From 2-02-FULL-66-14 sp037443705 (GTDB lineage Bacteria; Pseudomonadota; Gammaproteobacteria; Burkholderiales; SG8-39): a stretch of 33,583 nucleotides of DNA. The notes under the pieces are model-generated. The model was given only the letters and a program-made list of their open reading frames with translations. It did no database searches and had not been told where the DNA came from. This document shows, piece by piece, positions 8,380 through 17,878 of the stretch (position 1 is the stretch's first letter; each line of letters begins with the position of its first letter). Where the stretch lies: the NCBI GenBank assembly GCA_037443705.1, contig JBBINV010000045.1:1-33583 (forward strand). Reading direction: 5' to 3'. The position numbers were made by a program, and so were the translations under genes.

Positions 8380-8466
8380 TCACGCAGGGGTCCTGCCCCC
8401 GGGGGTCGGGGAGCGGGTGAGAGAGTCCCTTAGAACCTGATGCGGGTAATTCCGCCGAAGGAAGCG
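8380..8466 (+). promoter_or_regulatory. TPP riboswitch (THI element) upstream of thiC
   Basis: The leader carries the conserved blocks of the thiamine pyrophosphate aptamer in order: CAGGGGTCC (8385-8393), a GC-rich P3-type hairpin (about 8394-8412), the GTGAGAGAG pyrimidine-sensor bulge (8417-8425) and CCCTTAGAACCTGAT (8428-8442), then GGGTAATTCCGCCGAAGG closing the helices. Binding of TPP would lower expression of thiC. The ribosome-binding GAAGGA (8458-8463) is part of the 3' strand of the aptamer, only about 6 bases before the ATG. There is no room for a separate terminator, so control is most likely at translation initiation, by hiding the ribosome site when TPP is bound. Confidence 0.95.
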
Positions 8467-8468
8467 CC

Positions 8469-10258
<1,790 letters not shown>

Positions 10259-10262
<4 letters not shown>

Positions 10263-11044
10263 AGCCGCTCGCGGGCAGGAACGCGGTCGTCACCGGCTCG
10301 ACGAGCGGGATCGGCCTCGGCATCGCCACGCGGCTCGCGCAGGCCGGCGCCAACGTGATGCTGAACGGCTTCGGCGAGGCCGCCGAGATCGAGCGCCTGC
10401 GCGCGGGGTTGGCCGAAAATGGGGTCAGAGTCGGATATCACGGCGCCGACATGGCGAAGCCGGGAGAAATCTCTGATCTGATCGCCGCCACTGCGCGTGA
10501 GTTCGGAACCGTGGATATTCTCGTCAACAACGCCGGCATCCAGCACGTTGCGCCGGTGCACGAGTTTCCACCGGAGCAGTGGGAGCGGGTGATCGCGATC
10601 AATCTCTCGGCCGCCTTCTATGCGATCCGGGCCGCGCTGCCCGGAATGCTCGCACGCGGCTGGGGCCGCATCGTCAACATCGCGTCGGTGCACGGCCTCG
10701 TTGCCTCGGTGCACAAGGCCGCCTACATCGCGGCCAAGCATGGCCTGGTGGGCCTGACCAGGGTGGTCGCGCTCGAGACCGCCGGCACGCGCGTTACCTG
10801 CAACGCGATCTGCCCGGGCTGGGTGCTGACGCCGCTCGTGGAGAAGCAGATCCGTGCTCGCGCCGAAAGTGAAGGCAGGAGCTTCGAGCAGGCGAAGCTC
10901 GAGCTCGTCGCGGAGAAGCAGCCTTCGAAGGAATTCGTCACGCCCGGGCAGATCGGCGAGCTCGCCTTGTATCTGTGCGGCGAGGCGGCGGCGCAGCTGC
11001 GCGGCCAGGCGCTCGCGATCGACGGCGGTTGGACCGCGCAATAG
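10259..11044 (+). CDS. bdhA: 3-hydroxybutyrate dehydrogenase (short-chain dehydrogenase)
   Basis: This NAD-dependent enzyme interconverts (R)-3-hydroxybutyrate and acetoacetate, a step in polyhydroxybutyrate breakdown and ketone-body use. It has 261 residues. The GTG at 10259 overlaps the thiC stop (GTGA) and places the cofactor motif TGSTSGIG at 12-19, as in other short-chain dehydrogenases. NNAG lies at 90-93, and the catalytic residues are Asn115, Ser143, Tyr156 and Lys160. Residues recognised in bacterial 3-hydroxybutyrate dehydrogenases as substrate contacts are present: Gln95 (NAGIQHV), His145, Lys153, Trp188 (CPGWVLTPLV) and Gln197. That supports the specific call over a generic SDR. 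It is probably co-transcribed with thiC, so its level may follow thiamine status. The a/b hydrolase gene begins 5 bp after the stop. Confidence 0.9.
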
Positions 11045-11049
11045 CGACG

Positions 11050-11874
11050 GTGGAGGCAGTCCTCGGCGCGGTGCTCAAGATCGCGGCGGCGGTCGCGATC
11101 GGCCTGCCGCTGTTCCTGTATCTCGCGCAGGATGCGCTCATCTTCTACCGGCAACCGATCGATGCGGGAAGGCGTGCCGACATCGCGCGGCGCTTTCCGA
11201 AAGTGGAGGAGATCGTTCTGAGGACGCCGGACGGCGAGCGCCTGCACGCCTGGCGCGTAAAGGGCTCGGGGCCGCTCGTCCTCTATTTCGGCGGCAATGC
11301 CGAAGAAGTGTCCTGGATGCTCGAGGCGATCGGGAACCCGGAGCGCGGCGAGACTCCGGGGATCGGATGGCTCCTCGTGGACTATCGCGGCTACGGCGCT
11401 AGCAGCGGCGCGCCCTCGGAAAAGGCGCTCGTCGCGGACGCGCTCCAGCTCTACGACCATGCTTTGAAGCTCCCTGGCGTCGATCCGGCGCGCATCTTTG
11501 CGTTCGGCAGGAGCCTCGGCAGCGGCGTTGCGGTGGCGCTCGCGGCCGAGCGGTCGCTCGCGGGCGTCGTGCTCGTGAGCCCCTTCGACAGCCTCGTAGA
11601 GGTGGCGAAACACTATTACCCTTACCTCCCGGTGGACTGGCTCCTCAAGCACCGCTTCGACTCGATCGGGCGCGCACCGCGGCTTCGGACGCCGCTGCTG
11701 TGCCTCATCGCCGAGCGCGACGAGATCATCCCGCCGGCGCACGCCGAGCGCCTGTACGCGGCATGGGGTGGTCCCAGGAAGCGCGTGATTCTCGGCGGCG
11801 CGAACCACAACAGCACCGACGGCAACTCCGGATTCTGGCCGCCGATTCGTGCCTTTCTTGCGGGACCGGCGTGA
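11050..11874 (+). CDS. Alpha/beta hydrolase, membrane-anchored (BEM46/ABHD13-like)
   Basis: A 274-residue serine hydrolase of unknown substrate. The GTG at 11050 is chosen because it follows the bdhA stop by 5 bp and starts with an uncleaved-looking hydrophobic segment (about 4-27) followed by FYRQP, as in BEM46-like proteins. The open frame extends further upstream only inside bdhA. The oxyanion region is YFGGNAEE (79-86), and DYRGYGASSG (111-120) is a family signature. The catalytic triad is Ser155 in GRSLGSG, Asp224 in AERDEIIPP and His253 in GANHN. Its stop overlaps the GTG start of uppP (GTGA). Family members are lipases, esterases or peptidase-like enzymes; being next to UppP hints at an envelope role, but that is inference. 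Confidence 0.85.
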   Translation: MEAVLGAVLKIAAAVAIGLPLFLYLAQDALIFYRQPIDAGRRADIARRFPKVEEIVLRTPDGERLHAWRVKGSGPLVLYFGGNAEEVSWMLEAIGNPERGETPGIGWLLVDYRGYGASSGAPSEKALVADALQLYDHALKLPGVDPARIFAFGRSLGSGVAVALAAERSLAGVVLVSPFDSLVEVAKHYYPYLPVDWLLKHRFDSIGRAPRLRTPLLCLIAERDEIIPPAHAERLYAAWGGPRKRVILGGANHNSTDGNSGFWPPIRAFLAGPA

Positions 11875-12665
11875 GCGAGGGCTCGCTCGCGCAGGCGCTC
11901 GTCCTCGGGATCGTGGAGGGTCTTACCGAGTTCCTTCCGGTGTCGAGCACCGGACATCTCATCCTCGCCGGCGACCTGATGGGATTCAACGGCGAAAAGG
12001 CAAAAGTATTCGAGATCGTGATCCAGACCGGAGCGATGCTCGCCATCGTGTGGGAGTTCCGCCGGCGCCTGGCCGGCGCGTCGCGGCGTTTCTGGGCGAA
12101 TCTCGCGATCGCGTTCGCGCCCGCGGCCGCACTCGGCCTCGTATTCGGCGCGGCGGTCAAGGCGCATCTCTTCAAGCCGCTTCCGGTGGCGCTCGCGTTC
12201 GTGGCCGGAGGGTTGATCATCCTGTGGGTCGAGCGCGGCACTCGCAAGGCGAGGATCGAGTCCGTGGACGACATGAGCTGGCGCGATGCGCTCAAGGTCG
12301 GGATCGCGCAGGCGTTCGCACTCATCCCGGGCACCTCGCGCTCGGGGGCGACCATCATCGGGGGGATGCTGTTCGGGCTTTCGCGCCGCGCGGCTACCGA
12401 ATTCTCGTTCTATCTCGCGGTGCCCACGCTCGTCGCCGCGGGCGCGTGGGACCTGTGGAAGAATCGCGCGCTGCTCTCGGCTTCCGACCTGCCGCTCTTC
12501 TCGGTAGGCTTTGCGGCCGCGTTCGTGTCCGCGTTCTTCTGCGTGCGCTGGTTCATCCGCTGGGTCGGCTCGCACGACTTCCGGCCGTTCGCTTGGTACC
12601 GGATCGCCTTCGGCGGCGTCGTGCTTCTCACCGCGTACTTGGGTTGGGTCGACTGGTCGGTCTAG
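11871..12665 (+). CDS. uppP: Undecaprenyl-diphosphatase UppP (BacA)
   Basis: UppP removes a phosphate from undecaprenyl pyrophosphate, recycling the lipid carrier for peptidoglycan and O-antigen synthesis; overproduction gives bacitracin resistance. The protein has 264 residues, with seven or eight predicted membrane helices. The two catalytic motifs are present: EGLTEFLPVSSTGH (16-29, with Glu16, Glu20 and His29) and PGTSRSG (153-159, with Arg157). The GTG at 11871 overlaps the hydrolase stop and gives the standard N-terminus. It is the last gene of the thiC run and is followed by a strong hairpin at 12664-12720. Confidence 0.96.
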   Translation: MSEGSLAQALVLGIVEGLTEFLPVSSTGHLILAGDLMGFNGEKAKVFEIVIQTGAMLAIVWEFRRRLAGASRRFWANLAIAFAPAAALGLVFGAAVKAHLFKPLPVALAFVAGGLIILWVERGTRKARIESVDDMSWRDALKVGIAQAFALIPGTSRSGATIIGGMLFGLSRRAATEFSFYLAVPTLVAAGAWDLWKNRALLSASDLPLFSVGFAAAFVSAFFCVRWFIRWVGSHDFRPFAWYRIAFGGVVLLTAYLGWVDWSV

Positions 12666-12720
12666 AAAAACCGGGACAGACCCGGTTTTCAGAGAAAACC
12701 GGGTCTGTCCCGGTTTTTCT
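12664..12720. terminator. Bidirectional terminator: perfect 27-bp inverted repeat
   Basis: Arms 12664-12690 and 12694-12720 are exact reverse complements, separated by only three bases (AGA). The outer ends are A-rich on the left and T-rich on the right (TTTTTCTTCTTT runs into 12725), so on either strand the transcript makes a GC-rich stem followed by U residues. It lies between the convergent uppP and rhodanese genes, starts on the uppP stop codon, and can end transcription from both sides. Each arm is itself a smaller hairpin, CCGGG-ACAGA-CCCGG. Confidence 0.85.
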
Positions 12721-12723
12721 TCT

Positions 12724-13182
12724 TTACCCTTGTACCCAAGGCAGCCCGGCCACTTTCCAGCCGTTCACGCTCGATCGGTGCTGGCTTGCGTCGCGGTCGC
12801 CTTCAAAGCCTTCGAGGATGTTGTAGCACTCGCGCCACCCCGCCTGGGTGGCGGCGATCGCGGCGAAGTGCGAGCGGTTGCCCGAGCGGCACAGGAACAC
12901 GATCGGCTCATCCTTGCCGGTGACTTCGGCGAGTTGCGCGAGGAAGGTCGGGTTGAGCTGGCCGCCCGGATAGCCGTTCCATTCCACGAACAGGCTCCCC
13001 GGCACGCGCCCTACCCAGTCGAGCTCGGCTTGCGTACGCACATCCACCAGCCTTGCGCCGGCCTGCACCAGGGCCCAGGCCTCGCGCGGCAGGACCGCAC
13101 CGGCGTAGGGGAGGTTGAGCTGCTCGGCACGGCGTCTCGCGGCTTCCCGGATCGTTTCGATCTCGTTCATAAAGTCGTTCAT
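12724..13182 (-). CDS. Rhodanese-like domain protein
   Basis: A 152-residue single-domain rhodanese (sulfurtransferase fold), predicted cytoplasmic. The active-site loop is CRSGNRS (98-104) with Cys98 as the persulfide-bearing cysteine. RLVDVRTQAEL (44-54) is the CH2A-type signature. The six-residue loop suits thiosulfate or persulfide-type substrates; the physiological donor and acceptor are unknown. The ATG at 13182 is used; a second ATG at 13170 is also possible and neither has a clear ribosome site. It is transcribed away from glnA, whose NtrC and sigma-54 sites lie in the shared 217 bp gap, and ends at the perfect inverted repeat. Confidence 0.9.
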   Translation of the reverse strand: MNDFMNEIETIREAARRRAEQLNLPYAGAVLPREAWALVQAGARLVDVRTQAELDWVGRVPGSLFVEWNGYPGGQLNPTFLAQLAEVTGKDEPIVFLCRSGNRSHFAAIAATQAGWRECYNILEGFEGDRDASQHRSSVNGWKVAGLPWVQG

Positions 13183-13209
13183 GGCACTGAATTATAGGTA
13201 TGCGCTACA

Positions 13210-13256
13210 GGCACGCCCTTGGTGCATCGCTCTGCCGGATGCACTCGCATGGTGCA
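13210..13256. promoter_or_regulatory. Two tandem NtrC-binding-like sites upstream of glnA
   Basis: Two dyads resemble the enteric NtrC enhancer site (GCACCA-N3-TGGTGC). Site 1, GCACGCCCTTGGTGC (13211-13225), matches 11 of 15 bases of the Escherichia coli glnA site as I recall it. Site 2, TGCACTCGCATGGTGCA (13240-13256), matches about 14 of 17. Their centres are 30 bp apart, about three helical turns, allowing NtrC dimers to cooperate on one DNA face. They lie about 97 and 127 bp upstream of the start predicted from the sigma-54 promoter, a normal enhancer distance. Confidence 0.8.
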
Positions 13257-13317
13257 GGACGCTGCGATAGAATCCGCGCGACCCAAAGCTCGCCCACAGG
13301 CGCGAACCGACTCGCGC

Positions 13318-13334
13318 ATGGCATGGATTCTGCT
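13318..13334 (+). promoter_or_regulatory. Sigma-54 promoter of glnA
   Basis: ATGGCATGGATTCTGCT matches the -24/-12 consensus (TGGCACG-N4-TTGCW) at 13319-13334 with two mismatches. The invariant GG (13320-13321) and GC (13332-13333) have the required 10 bp between them. The start would be near 13345, about 55 bases before the glnA ATG. Together with the two NtrC-like sites this makes nitrogen-limited induction of glnA very likely. Confidence 0.82.
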
Positions 13335-13399
13335 GATTTCGCCGAATCCAGCCGGGGGGCCCGGCCCATGTTCGCTTAGACCAATCAGGAGACCCGAAG

Positions 13400-14815
13400 A
13401 TGTCGATGACGGCCGATGACGTACTAAAACTGATCAAGGACAAGGAGGTGAAGTTCGTCGACGTGCGTTTCACCGACACGCGCGGCAAGGAACAACACGT
13501 CTCGGTGCCGGCCAAGTATTTCACCAAGGAAAAGTTCGAGCACGGCCACGCCTTCGACGGATCGTCGATCGCAGGCTGGAAGGGCATCCAGGCCTCCGAC
13601 ATGCTCCTCATGCCGGATCCGTCGACCGCGCGTCTCGATCCCTTCACCGACGAGACGGTGCTCAACATCACCTGCGACACCATCGAGCCGGCCGATGGCA
13701 AGCCCTACAACCGCTGCCCGCGCGGGATCGCCAAGCGCGCCGAGGCGTATCTGAAGTCGAGCGGCCTGGGCGACACCGCGTACTTTGGCCCCGAGCCCGA
13801 GTTCTTCATCTTCGACGGCGTGACCTGGAATGTGGACATGTCGGGCTGCTTCGTCAAGATCAAGTCCGAAGAAGCGCCCTGGTCCACCGGGATCGACTAC
13901 GAGTCGGGCAACATGGCGCACCGCGCGCCGGTGAAGGGCGGCTACTTCCCGGTTCCGCCCGCCGACTCGCTGCAGGACATCCGGAACGCGATGTGCCTCG
14001 CGCTCGAGCAGCAGGGGGTCGAGGTCGAGGTGCACCACCACGAGGTCGCGGCCGCGGGCCAGAACGAGATCGGCACGCGCTTCGCACCGCTCGTTCAGCG
14101 CGCCGACTGGATGCAGATCCTCAAGTACACGGTCTGGAACGTCGCGCAGTCCTACGGCAAGACCGCGACCTTCATGCCCAAGCCGATCGTGGGTGACAAC
14201 GGCTCGGGAATGCACTGCCACCAGTCGATCTGGAAGGGCGGTCAGAACCTGTTCGCGGGCAACGGCTACGCAGGCCTGTCGGAGTTCGCGCTCTATTACA
14301 TCGGCGGCATCATCAAGCACGCCAAGGCGCTCAACGCGATCACCAATCCGGGCACCAATTCCTACAAGCGGCTGGTCCCCGGATTCGAGGCGCCGATCAA
14401 CCTCGCGTACTCGGCGAAGAACCGGTCGGCGGCCTGCCGCATCCCGTACGTGTCGAGCCCGAAGGCGCGCCGCGTGGAGGTTCGCTTCCCGGATCCCACT
14501 GCGAATCCGTACCTGGCGTTCGCGGCGATGTTGATGGCGGGAATCGACGGCGTACAGAACAGGATCCATCCCGGCGACCCGATCGACAAGAACATGTACG
14601 ACCTGCCGCCCGAGGAGGCCGCCAAGGTCCCGCACGTGTGCGCGTCGCTCGAGGAGGCGCTCGAGCACCTCAAGGCCGACCACGCGTTCCTCACCAAGGG
14701 GGGCGTGTTCGACGACGACGTGCTGGAAGCCTACATTGCGCTGAAGGAAGAGGAGTTGACGCGCTTTCGCATGACCACGCACCCGGTCGAATTCGACATG
14801 TACTACAGCTCGTAA
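13400..14815 (+). CDS. glnA: Glutamine synthetase, type I
   Basis: GlnA condenses ammonia and glutamate to glutamine using ATP, as a dodecamer, and is the main ammonium-assimilation enzyme under nitrogen limitation. The 471 residues are the standard GSI-beta length. Motifs: FDGSSIAGW (52-60), EPEFFIFD (132-139), the ATP-site block KPIVGDNGSGMHCHQS (261-276), NRSAACRIPY (341-350) and EVRFPDPTANPY (360-371). Tyr400 in DKNMYDLPPEE is the adenylylation site, so activity is probably controlled by GlnE. The ATG at 13400 has an AGGAG ribosome site 8 bases upstream. Transcription is predicted from the sigma-54 promoter at 13318-13334 with NtrC sites; a terminator follows at 14835, separating it from the small gene and ntrBC. 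Confidence 0.98.
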   Translation: MSMTADDVLKLIKDKEVKFVDVRFTDTRGKEQHVSVPAKYFTKEKFEHGHAFDGSSIAGWKGIQASDMLLMPDPSTARLDPFTDETVLNITCDTIEPADGKPYNRCPRGIAKRAEAYLKSSGLGDTAYFGPEPEFFIFDGVTWNVDMSGCFVKIKSEEAPWSTGIDYESGNMAHRAPVKGGYFPVPPADSLQDIRNAMCLALEQQGVEVEVHHHEVAAAGQNEIGTRFAPLVQRADWMQILKYTVWNVAQSYGKTATFMPKPIVGDNGSGMHCHQSIWKGGQNLFAGNGYAGLSEFALYYIGGIIKHAKALNAITNPGTNSYKRLVPGFEAPINLAYSAKNRSAACRIPYVSSPKARRVEVRFPDPTANPYLAFAAMLMAGIDGVQNRIHPGDPIDKNMYDLPPEEAAKVPHVCASLEEALEHLKADHAFLTKGGVFDDDVLEAYIALKEEELTRFRMTTHPVEFDMYYSS

Positions 14816-14834
14816 GCCTGATCCCGGCGGCGCG

Positions 14835-14867
14835 TGAAAAAGGGCGGGGCAACCCGCCTTTTTTTCT
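14835..14867 (+). terminator. Rho-independent terminator after glnA
   Basis: GGCGGG-GCAA-CCCGCC forms a six-bp GC stem with a four-base loop, extended by an A tract before it and a run of seven T after it. It lies about 20 bases past the glnA stop, and should limit read-through into the ntrBC side while allowing some. Confidence 0.9.
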
Positions 14868-14901
14868 TATAGACTTGGCGCTCCAACCTGAGGCGACTTC
14901 T

Positions 14902-15399
14902 ATGGGGATGCGCCTGCCCGCCGGACCGTTGCTCCTCGCTCTTGCCCTGGGCGGGACGGCTCACGCGCAGCAGACCGTAGAGTCGACCATCTGGAGCTGC
15001 AAGGGCAAGGACGGCCGCACGCTGCTTACGAGCCTGCGCGAGGACACCGTGGGGAAGGACTGCCGGATCGTGCAGCAGCAGCGCGTCACCGTCGTGCCGG
15101 GCTCCAGGAACGCCGCGAAAGCCCCGTCGCCGGCGAATTTCCCCAAGGAGTCGGCCGTCGAGAGGGCGTCGGCGCGCGACAAGCAGCGCCAGACGCTCGA
15201 AAAAGAGCTCGCGCAGGAGCAGCAGCTGCTCAGCCAGGCGCAGCGCAAGCTCGCCGAGCAGGAGTCGGTCCGCGGCGGGGACGAGAAGAACTACGCCAAG
15301 GTGCTCGAGCGGCTCCAGCCCTTCCGCGACGCGGTCGACGTGCACACCAAGAACGTGGAAGCGCTCAAGCGCGAGCTCGCCAACCTCAACGGCCGCTAG
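14902..15399 (+). CDS. Small exported coiled-coil protein between glnA and ntrB (function unknown)
   Basis: A 165-residue protein that I do not recognise by name. The ATG at 14902 has a GAGG ribosome site 8 bases upstream and gives a clean signal peptide (hydrophobic 5-18, cleavage at AHA-Q near 22). The mature N-terminus contains WSCKGKDGRTLLTSLREDT with a second cysteine soon after (Cys at about 31 and 53), resembling a degenerate DUF4124-type domain. The rest (about 85-165) is a charged Gln/Glu/Lys-rich helix with heptad character, likely a coiled coil. It sits 35 bp after the glnA terminator and 25 bp before ntrB. A periplasmic location is inferred; no link to nitrogen control is shown by the sequence itself. 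Confidence 0.8.
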   Translation: MGMRLPAGPLLLALALGGTAHAQQTVESTIWSCKGKDGRTLLTSLREDTVGKDCRIVQQQRVTVVPGSRNAAKAPSPANFPKESAVERASARDKQRQTLEKELAQEQQLLSQAQRKLAEQESVRGGDEKNYAKVLERLQPFRDAVDVHTKNVEALKRELANLNGR

Positions 15400-15424
15400 G
15401 AAGGCCCCGGCGAGCGCGCCTGCG

Positions 15425-16468
15425 ATGGCCGGTCCCTACGCCGGGCTCGAGCTGCTCGCGACCGCGGTCGTGGTGCTCGACGGACGCTTTGTCGTGCGCT
15501 ACGCCAACCCGGCCGCCGAGAACCTGCTCGGCACGGGCGCAAAGAGCCTGATCGGGCAGCCGTTTCTGTCGCTTTTCGCCGAGACTCCCGAGCTGGAGCG
15601 GGCGCTCGCGGAGGCGCTCACCACGCACTGGAACTACACGGCGCAGGACGTGAGCTACGAGCGGCCCGGACACGAGCCGCTGCCGCTTGCATGCGTGCTG
15701 ACGCGCGTCGACGACCCGCGTGCGCCGCTGCTGGTCGAGCTGCGCCCGATCGGCCAGCAGCTGCGGCTGGAGCGCGAGAAGCGGCTGCTCGACCAGCAGG
15801 AGATGAATCGCGAACTGATCCGCAATCTCGCGCACGAGATCAAGAACCCGCTCGGAGGGCTCCGGGGCTCGGCGCAGCTCCTTGAGCGAGAGCTCGACCG
15901 GCCCGAGCTCAAGGAATACACGCGGGTGATCATCACCGAGGCCGACCGGCTGCAGGCGCTCGTGGACCGGCTGCTGGCGCCGCACCGCGCGCCGCGCCCT
16001 GCGCCGCTCAACATCCACGAGGTGCTGGAGCGCGTCGCGAACCTCGTACTCGCGGAGTTCGGGAGCGGGCTCGCGATCGAGCGCGACTACGACCCGAGCG
16101 TTCCCGAGATAGTCGGGGACCGCGAGCAGCTGATTCAGGCCCTGCTAAACGTGGTTCGCAACGCCGGCCAGTCGCTCGCCGCCGCCGGCGGCGGAACGAT
16201 CCTGCTCAGGAGCCGGATCGCGCGCCAGATCACGATCGCACGGCGGCGCTGCAGGCTGGCACTAGAATTGCAGGTGATCGATGACGGGCCCGGTGTGCCC
16301 GAGGGGATCCGCGACCGCATCTTCTATCCGCTCGTATCCGGACGCGAAGGCGGCAGCGGCCTGGGGCTTTCGATCGCGCAGACCTACGTCCAGTACCACG
16401 GCGGGGTGATCGAGTGCGAGAGCCGGCCGGGCCGAACCGTTTTCAGGATCCTGCTGCCATTGACATGA
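15425..16468 (+). CDS. ntrB: Nitrogen regulation sensor histidine kinase NtrB
   Basis: NtrB (GlnL) is the cytosolic kinase/phosphatase that, under PII control, sets the phosphorylation of NtrC. It has 347 residues. The order is an N-terminal PAS domain (about 5-115, VRYANPAAENLLG), the dimerisation/phosphoacceptor helix with NLAHEIKNPLGGLRG (His137), then the ATP-binding domain with N-box LLNVVRNAGQS, G1 box DDGPGVP and G2 box GSGLGLSIA. No membrane segments, as expected for NtrB. The ATG at 15425 lacks a close ribosome site; an AGGAAGG about 20 bases upstream overlaps the previous stop and may act by coupling. It shares four bases (ATGA) with ntrC. Confidence 0.95.
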   Translation: MAGPYAGLELLATAVVVLDGRFVVRYANPAAENLLGTGAKSLIGQPFLSLFAETPELERALAEALTTHWNYTAQDVSYERPGHEPLPLACVLTRVDDPRAPLLVELRPIGQQLRLEREKRLLDQQEMNRELIRNLAHEIKNPLGGLRGSAQLLERELDRPELKEYTRVIITEADRLQALVDRLLAPHRAPRPAPLNIHEVLERVANLVLAEFGSGLAIERDYDPSVPEIVGDREQLIQALLNVVRNAGQSLAAAGGGTILLRSRIARQITIARRRCRLALELQVIDDGPGVPEGIRDRIFYPLVSGREGGSGLGLSIAQTYVQYHGGVIECESRPGRTVFRILLPLT

Positions 16469-17877
16469 AGCCGGTCTGGATTGTCGACGACGACCGCTCG
16501 ATCCGCTGGGTGTTCGAAAAGGCGCTCGCGCGGGAAGGGATCGCGTTCCGCTCCTTCGGTTCGGCCGAGGAGGCGCTCGCGGCGCTCGCGCGCGGCGCGC
16601 CACAGGTGCTCGTGTCCGACATCCGCATGCCCGGCGCTTCGGGGATCGCGCTCCTTCAGACGGTGAAGGAGAAGCACCCTTCCGTGCCCGTGATCGTGAT
16701 GACGGCGTACTCCGACCTCGATTCGGCAGTGGCCGCCTTTCAGAGCGGCGCCTTCGAGTACCTGCCGAAACCCTTCGACGTCGATCAGGCCGTCGAGCTC
16801 ATCCGGCGAGCGCTCGACGAAAGCGAGCGCGAGGAGGCGGCGCTCGAGCCCCCGGCCGGCGCTCCCGAGATCCTCGGTCAGGCCCCCGCGATGCAGGAGG
16901 TTTTTCGCGCGATCGGACGGCTCTCGCAGTCGAGCGCTACGGTGCTGATCACCGGGGAATCGGGGACCGGCAAGGAACTGGTCGCGCGCGCGCTGCACCG
17001 CCACAGTGCACGCGCGGCCAGGCCGTTCATCGCCATCAACACGGCGGCGATGCCCAAGGACTTGCTCGAGTCCGAGCTCTTCGGACACGAGCGCGGCGCC
17101 TTCACCGGGGCGCAGGCGCAGCGGCGCGGGCGTTTCGAGCAGGCCGAGGGCGGAACGCTGTTTCTCGACGAGATCGGCGACATGCCCGCCGATCTGCAGA
17201 CGCGCCTGTTGCGCGTGCTGTCGGACGGGACTTTCTACCGCGTGGGCGGGCACCAGCAGCTTCGCGCCAACGTGCGCGTGATCGCCGCTACGCACCAGAA
17301 CCTGGAGCAGCGCGTGCGCGAGGGCAGCTTCCGGGAGGATCTGTACCACCGGCTGAACGTGATTCGGGTGCGGATGCCCGCGCTTCGCGAGCGTCGCGAG
17401 GACATTCCGGTCCTCGCGCGGCATTTCCTCGCGCGCAGCGCGCGCGAGCTCGGCGTCGAGCCCAAGCGCCTGTCCGACGAGGTGCTCGCGCACCTGGCGC
17501 GGCTCGAGTTCCCGGGCAACGTGCGCCAGATCGAGAACCTGTGCCACTGGCTCACCGTGATGGCACCGGGACAGGTGATCGGACTCTCGGACCTTCCGGC
17601 GGAGTTCCGCGCCGAGGGAGCAGGCGCGCCATCAGACTGGGTTACGGCGCTGGAGATGGAAGCCGAGCGGCGCCTGGCGCGCGGCGACACGGGAATCCTG
17701 AACGATCTGTCGCGCCAGTTCGAGCGTTCGCTCATCTCGAAGGCGCTTGCGCGCACCGGCGGCCGGCGCATCGAGGCGGCGAGCCTCCTCGGCATGGGCC
17801 GCAACACCATCACCCGCAAGATCCAGGAGCTCGGAATCGAGAGCGAGGAACGATCGGGGTCGGACTCGACGTCCTGA
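16465..17877 (+). CDS. ntrC: Nitrogen regulation response regulator NtrC
   Basis: NtrC (GlnG) is the sigma-54 enhancer-binding activator of nitrogen-limitation genes. With the ATG at 16465, which overlaps the ntrB stop, it has 470 residues, the usual length. Receiver domain 1-115: acidic pocket VDDD (7-10), phosphoacceptor Asp52 in SDIRMPG, Thr80 in MTAYSD, Lys102 in PKPFD. AAA+ domain: Walker A GESGTGK (164-170), the sigma-54 contact loop GAFTGA (211-216) and Walker B GGTLFLDE (229-236). C-terminal Fis-type helix-turn-helix: RRIEAASLLGMGRNTITRKI. The open frame extends upstream only within ntrB. Its likely target, the glnA promoter with two NtrC-like sites, lies 3 kb upstream in this window. 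Confidence 0.97.
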   Translation: MKPVWIVDDDRSIRWVFEKALAREGIAFRSFGSAEEALAALARGAPQVLVSDIRMPGASGIALLQTVKEKHPSVPVIVMTAYSDLDSAVAAFQSGAFEYLPKPFDVDQAVELIRRALDESEREEAALEPPAGAPEILGQAPAMQEVFRAIGRLSQSSATVLITGESGTGKELVARALHRHSARAARPFIAINTAAMPKDLLESELFGHERGAFTGAQAQRRGRFEQAEGGTLFLDEIGDMPADLQTRLLRVLSDGTFYRVGGHQQLRANVRVIAATHQNLEQRVREGSFREDLYHRLNVIRVRMPALRERREDIPVLARHFLARSARELGVEPKRLSDEVLAHLARLEFPGNVRQIENLCHWLTVMAPGQVIGLSDLPAEFRAEGAGAPSDWVTALEMEAERRLARGDTGILNDLSRQFERSLISKALARTGGRRIEAASLLGMGRNTITRKIQELGIESEERSGSDSTS

Positions 17878-17878
17878 C

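Noticed and set aside
10422..10435. GGGGTCAGAGTCGG word inside bdhA as a possible REP or insertion scar
   Set aside because: It is in frame within a normal stretch of the dehydrogenase (NGVRVGYHGADM), with no flanking dyad or duplication. It is probably chance.
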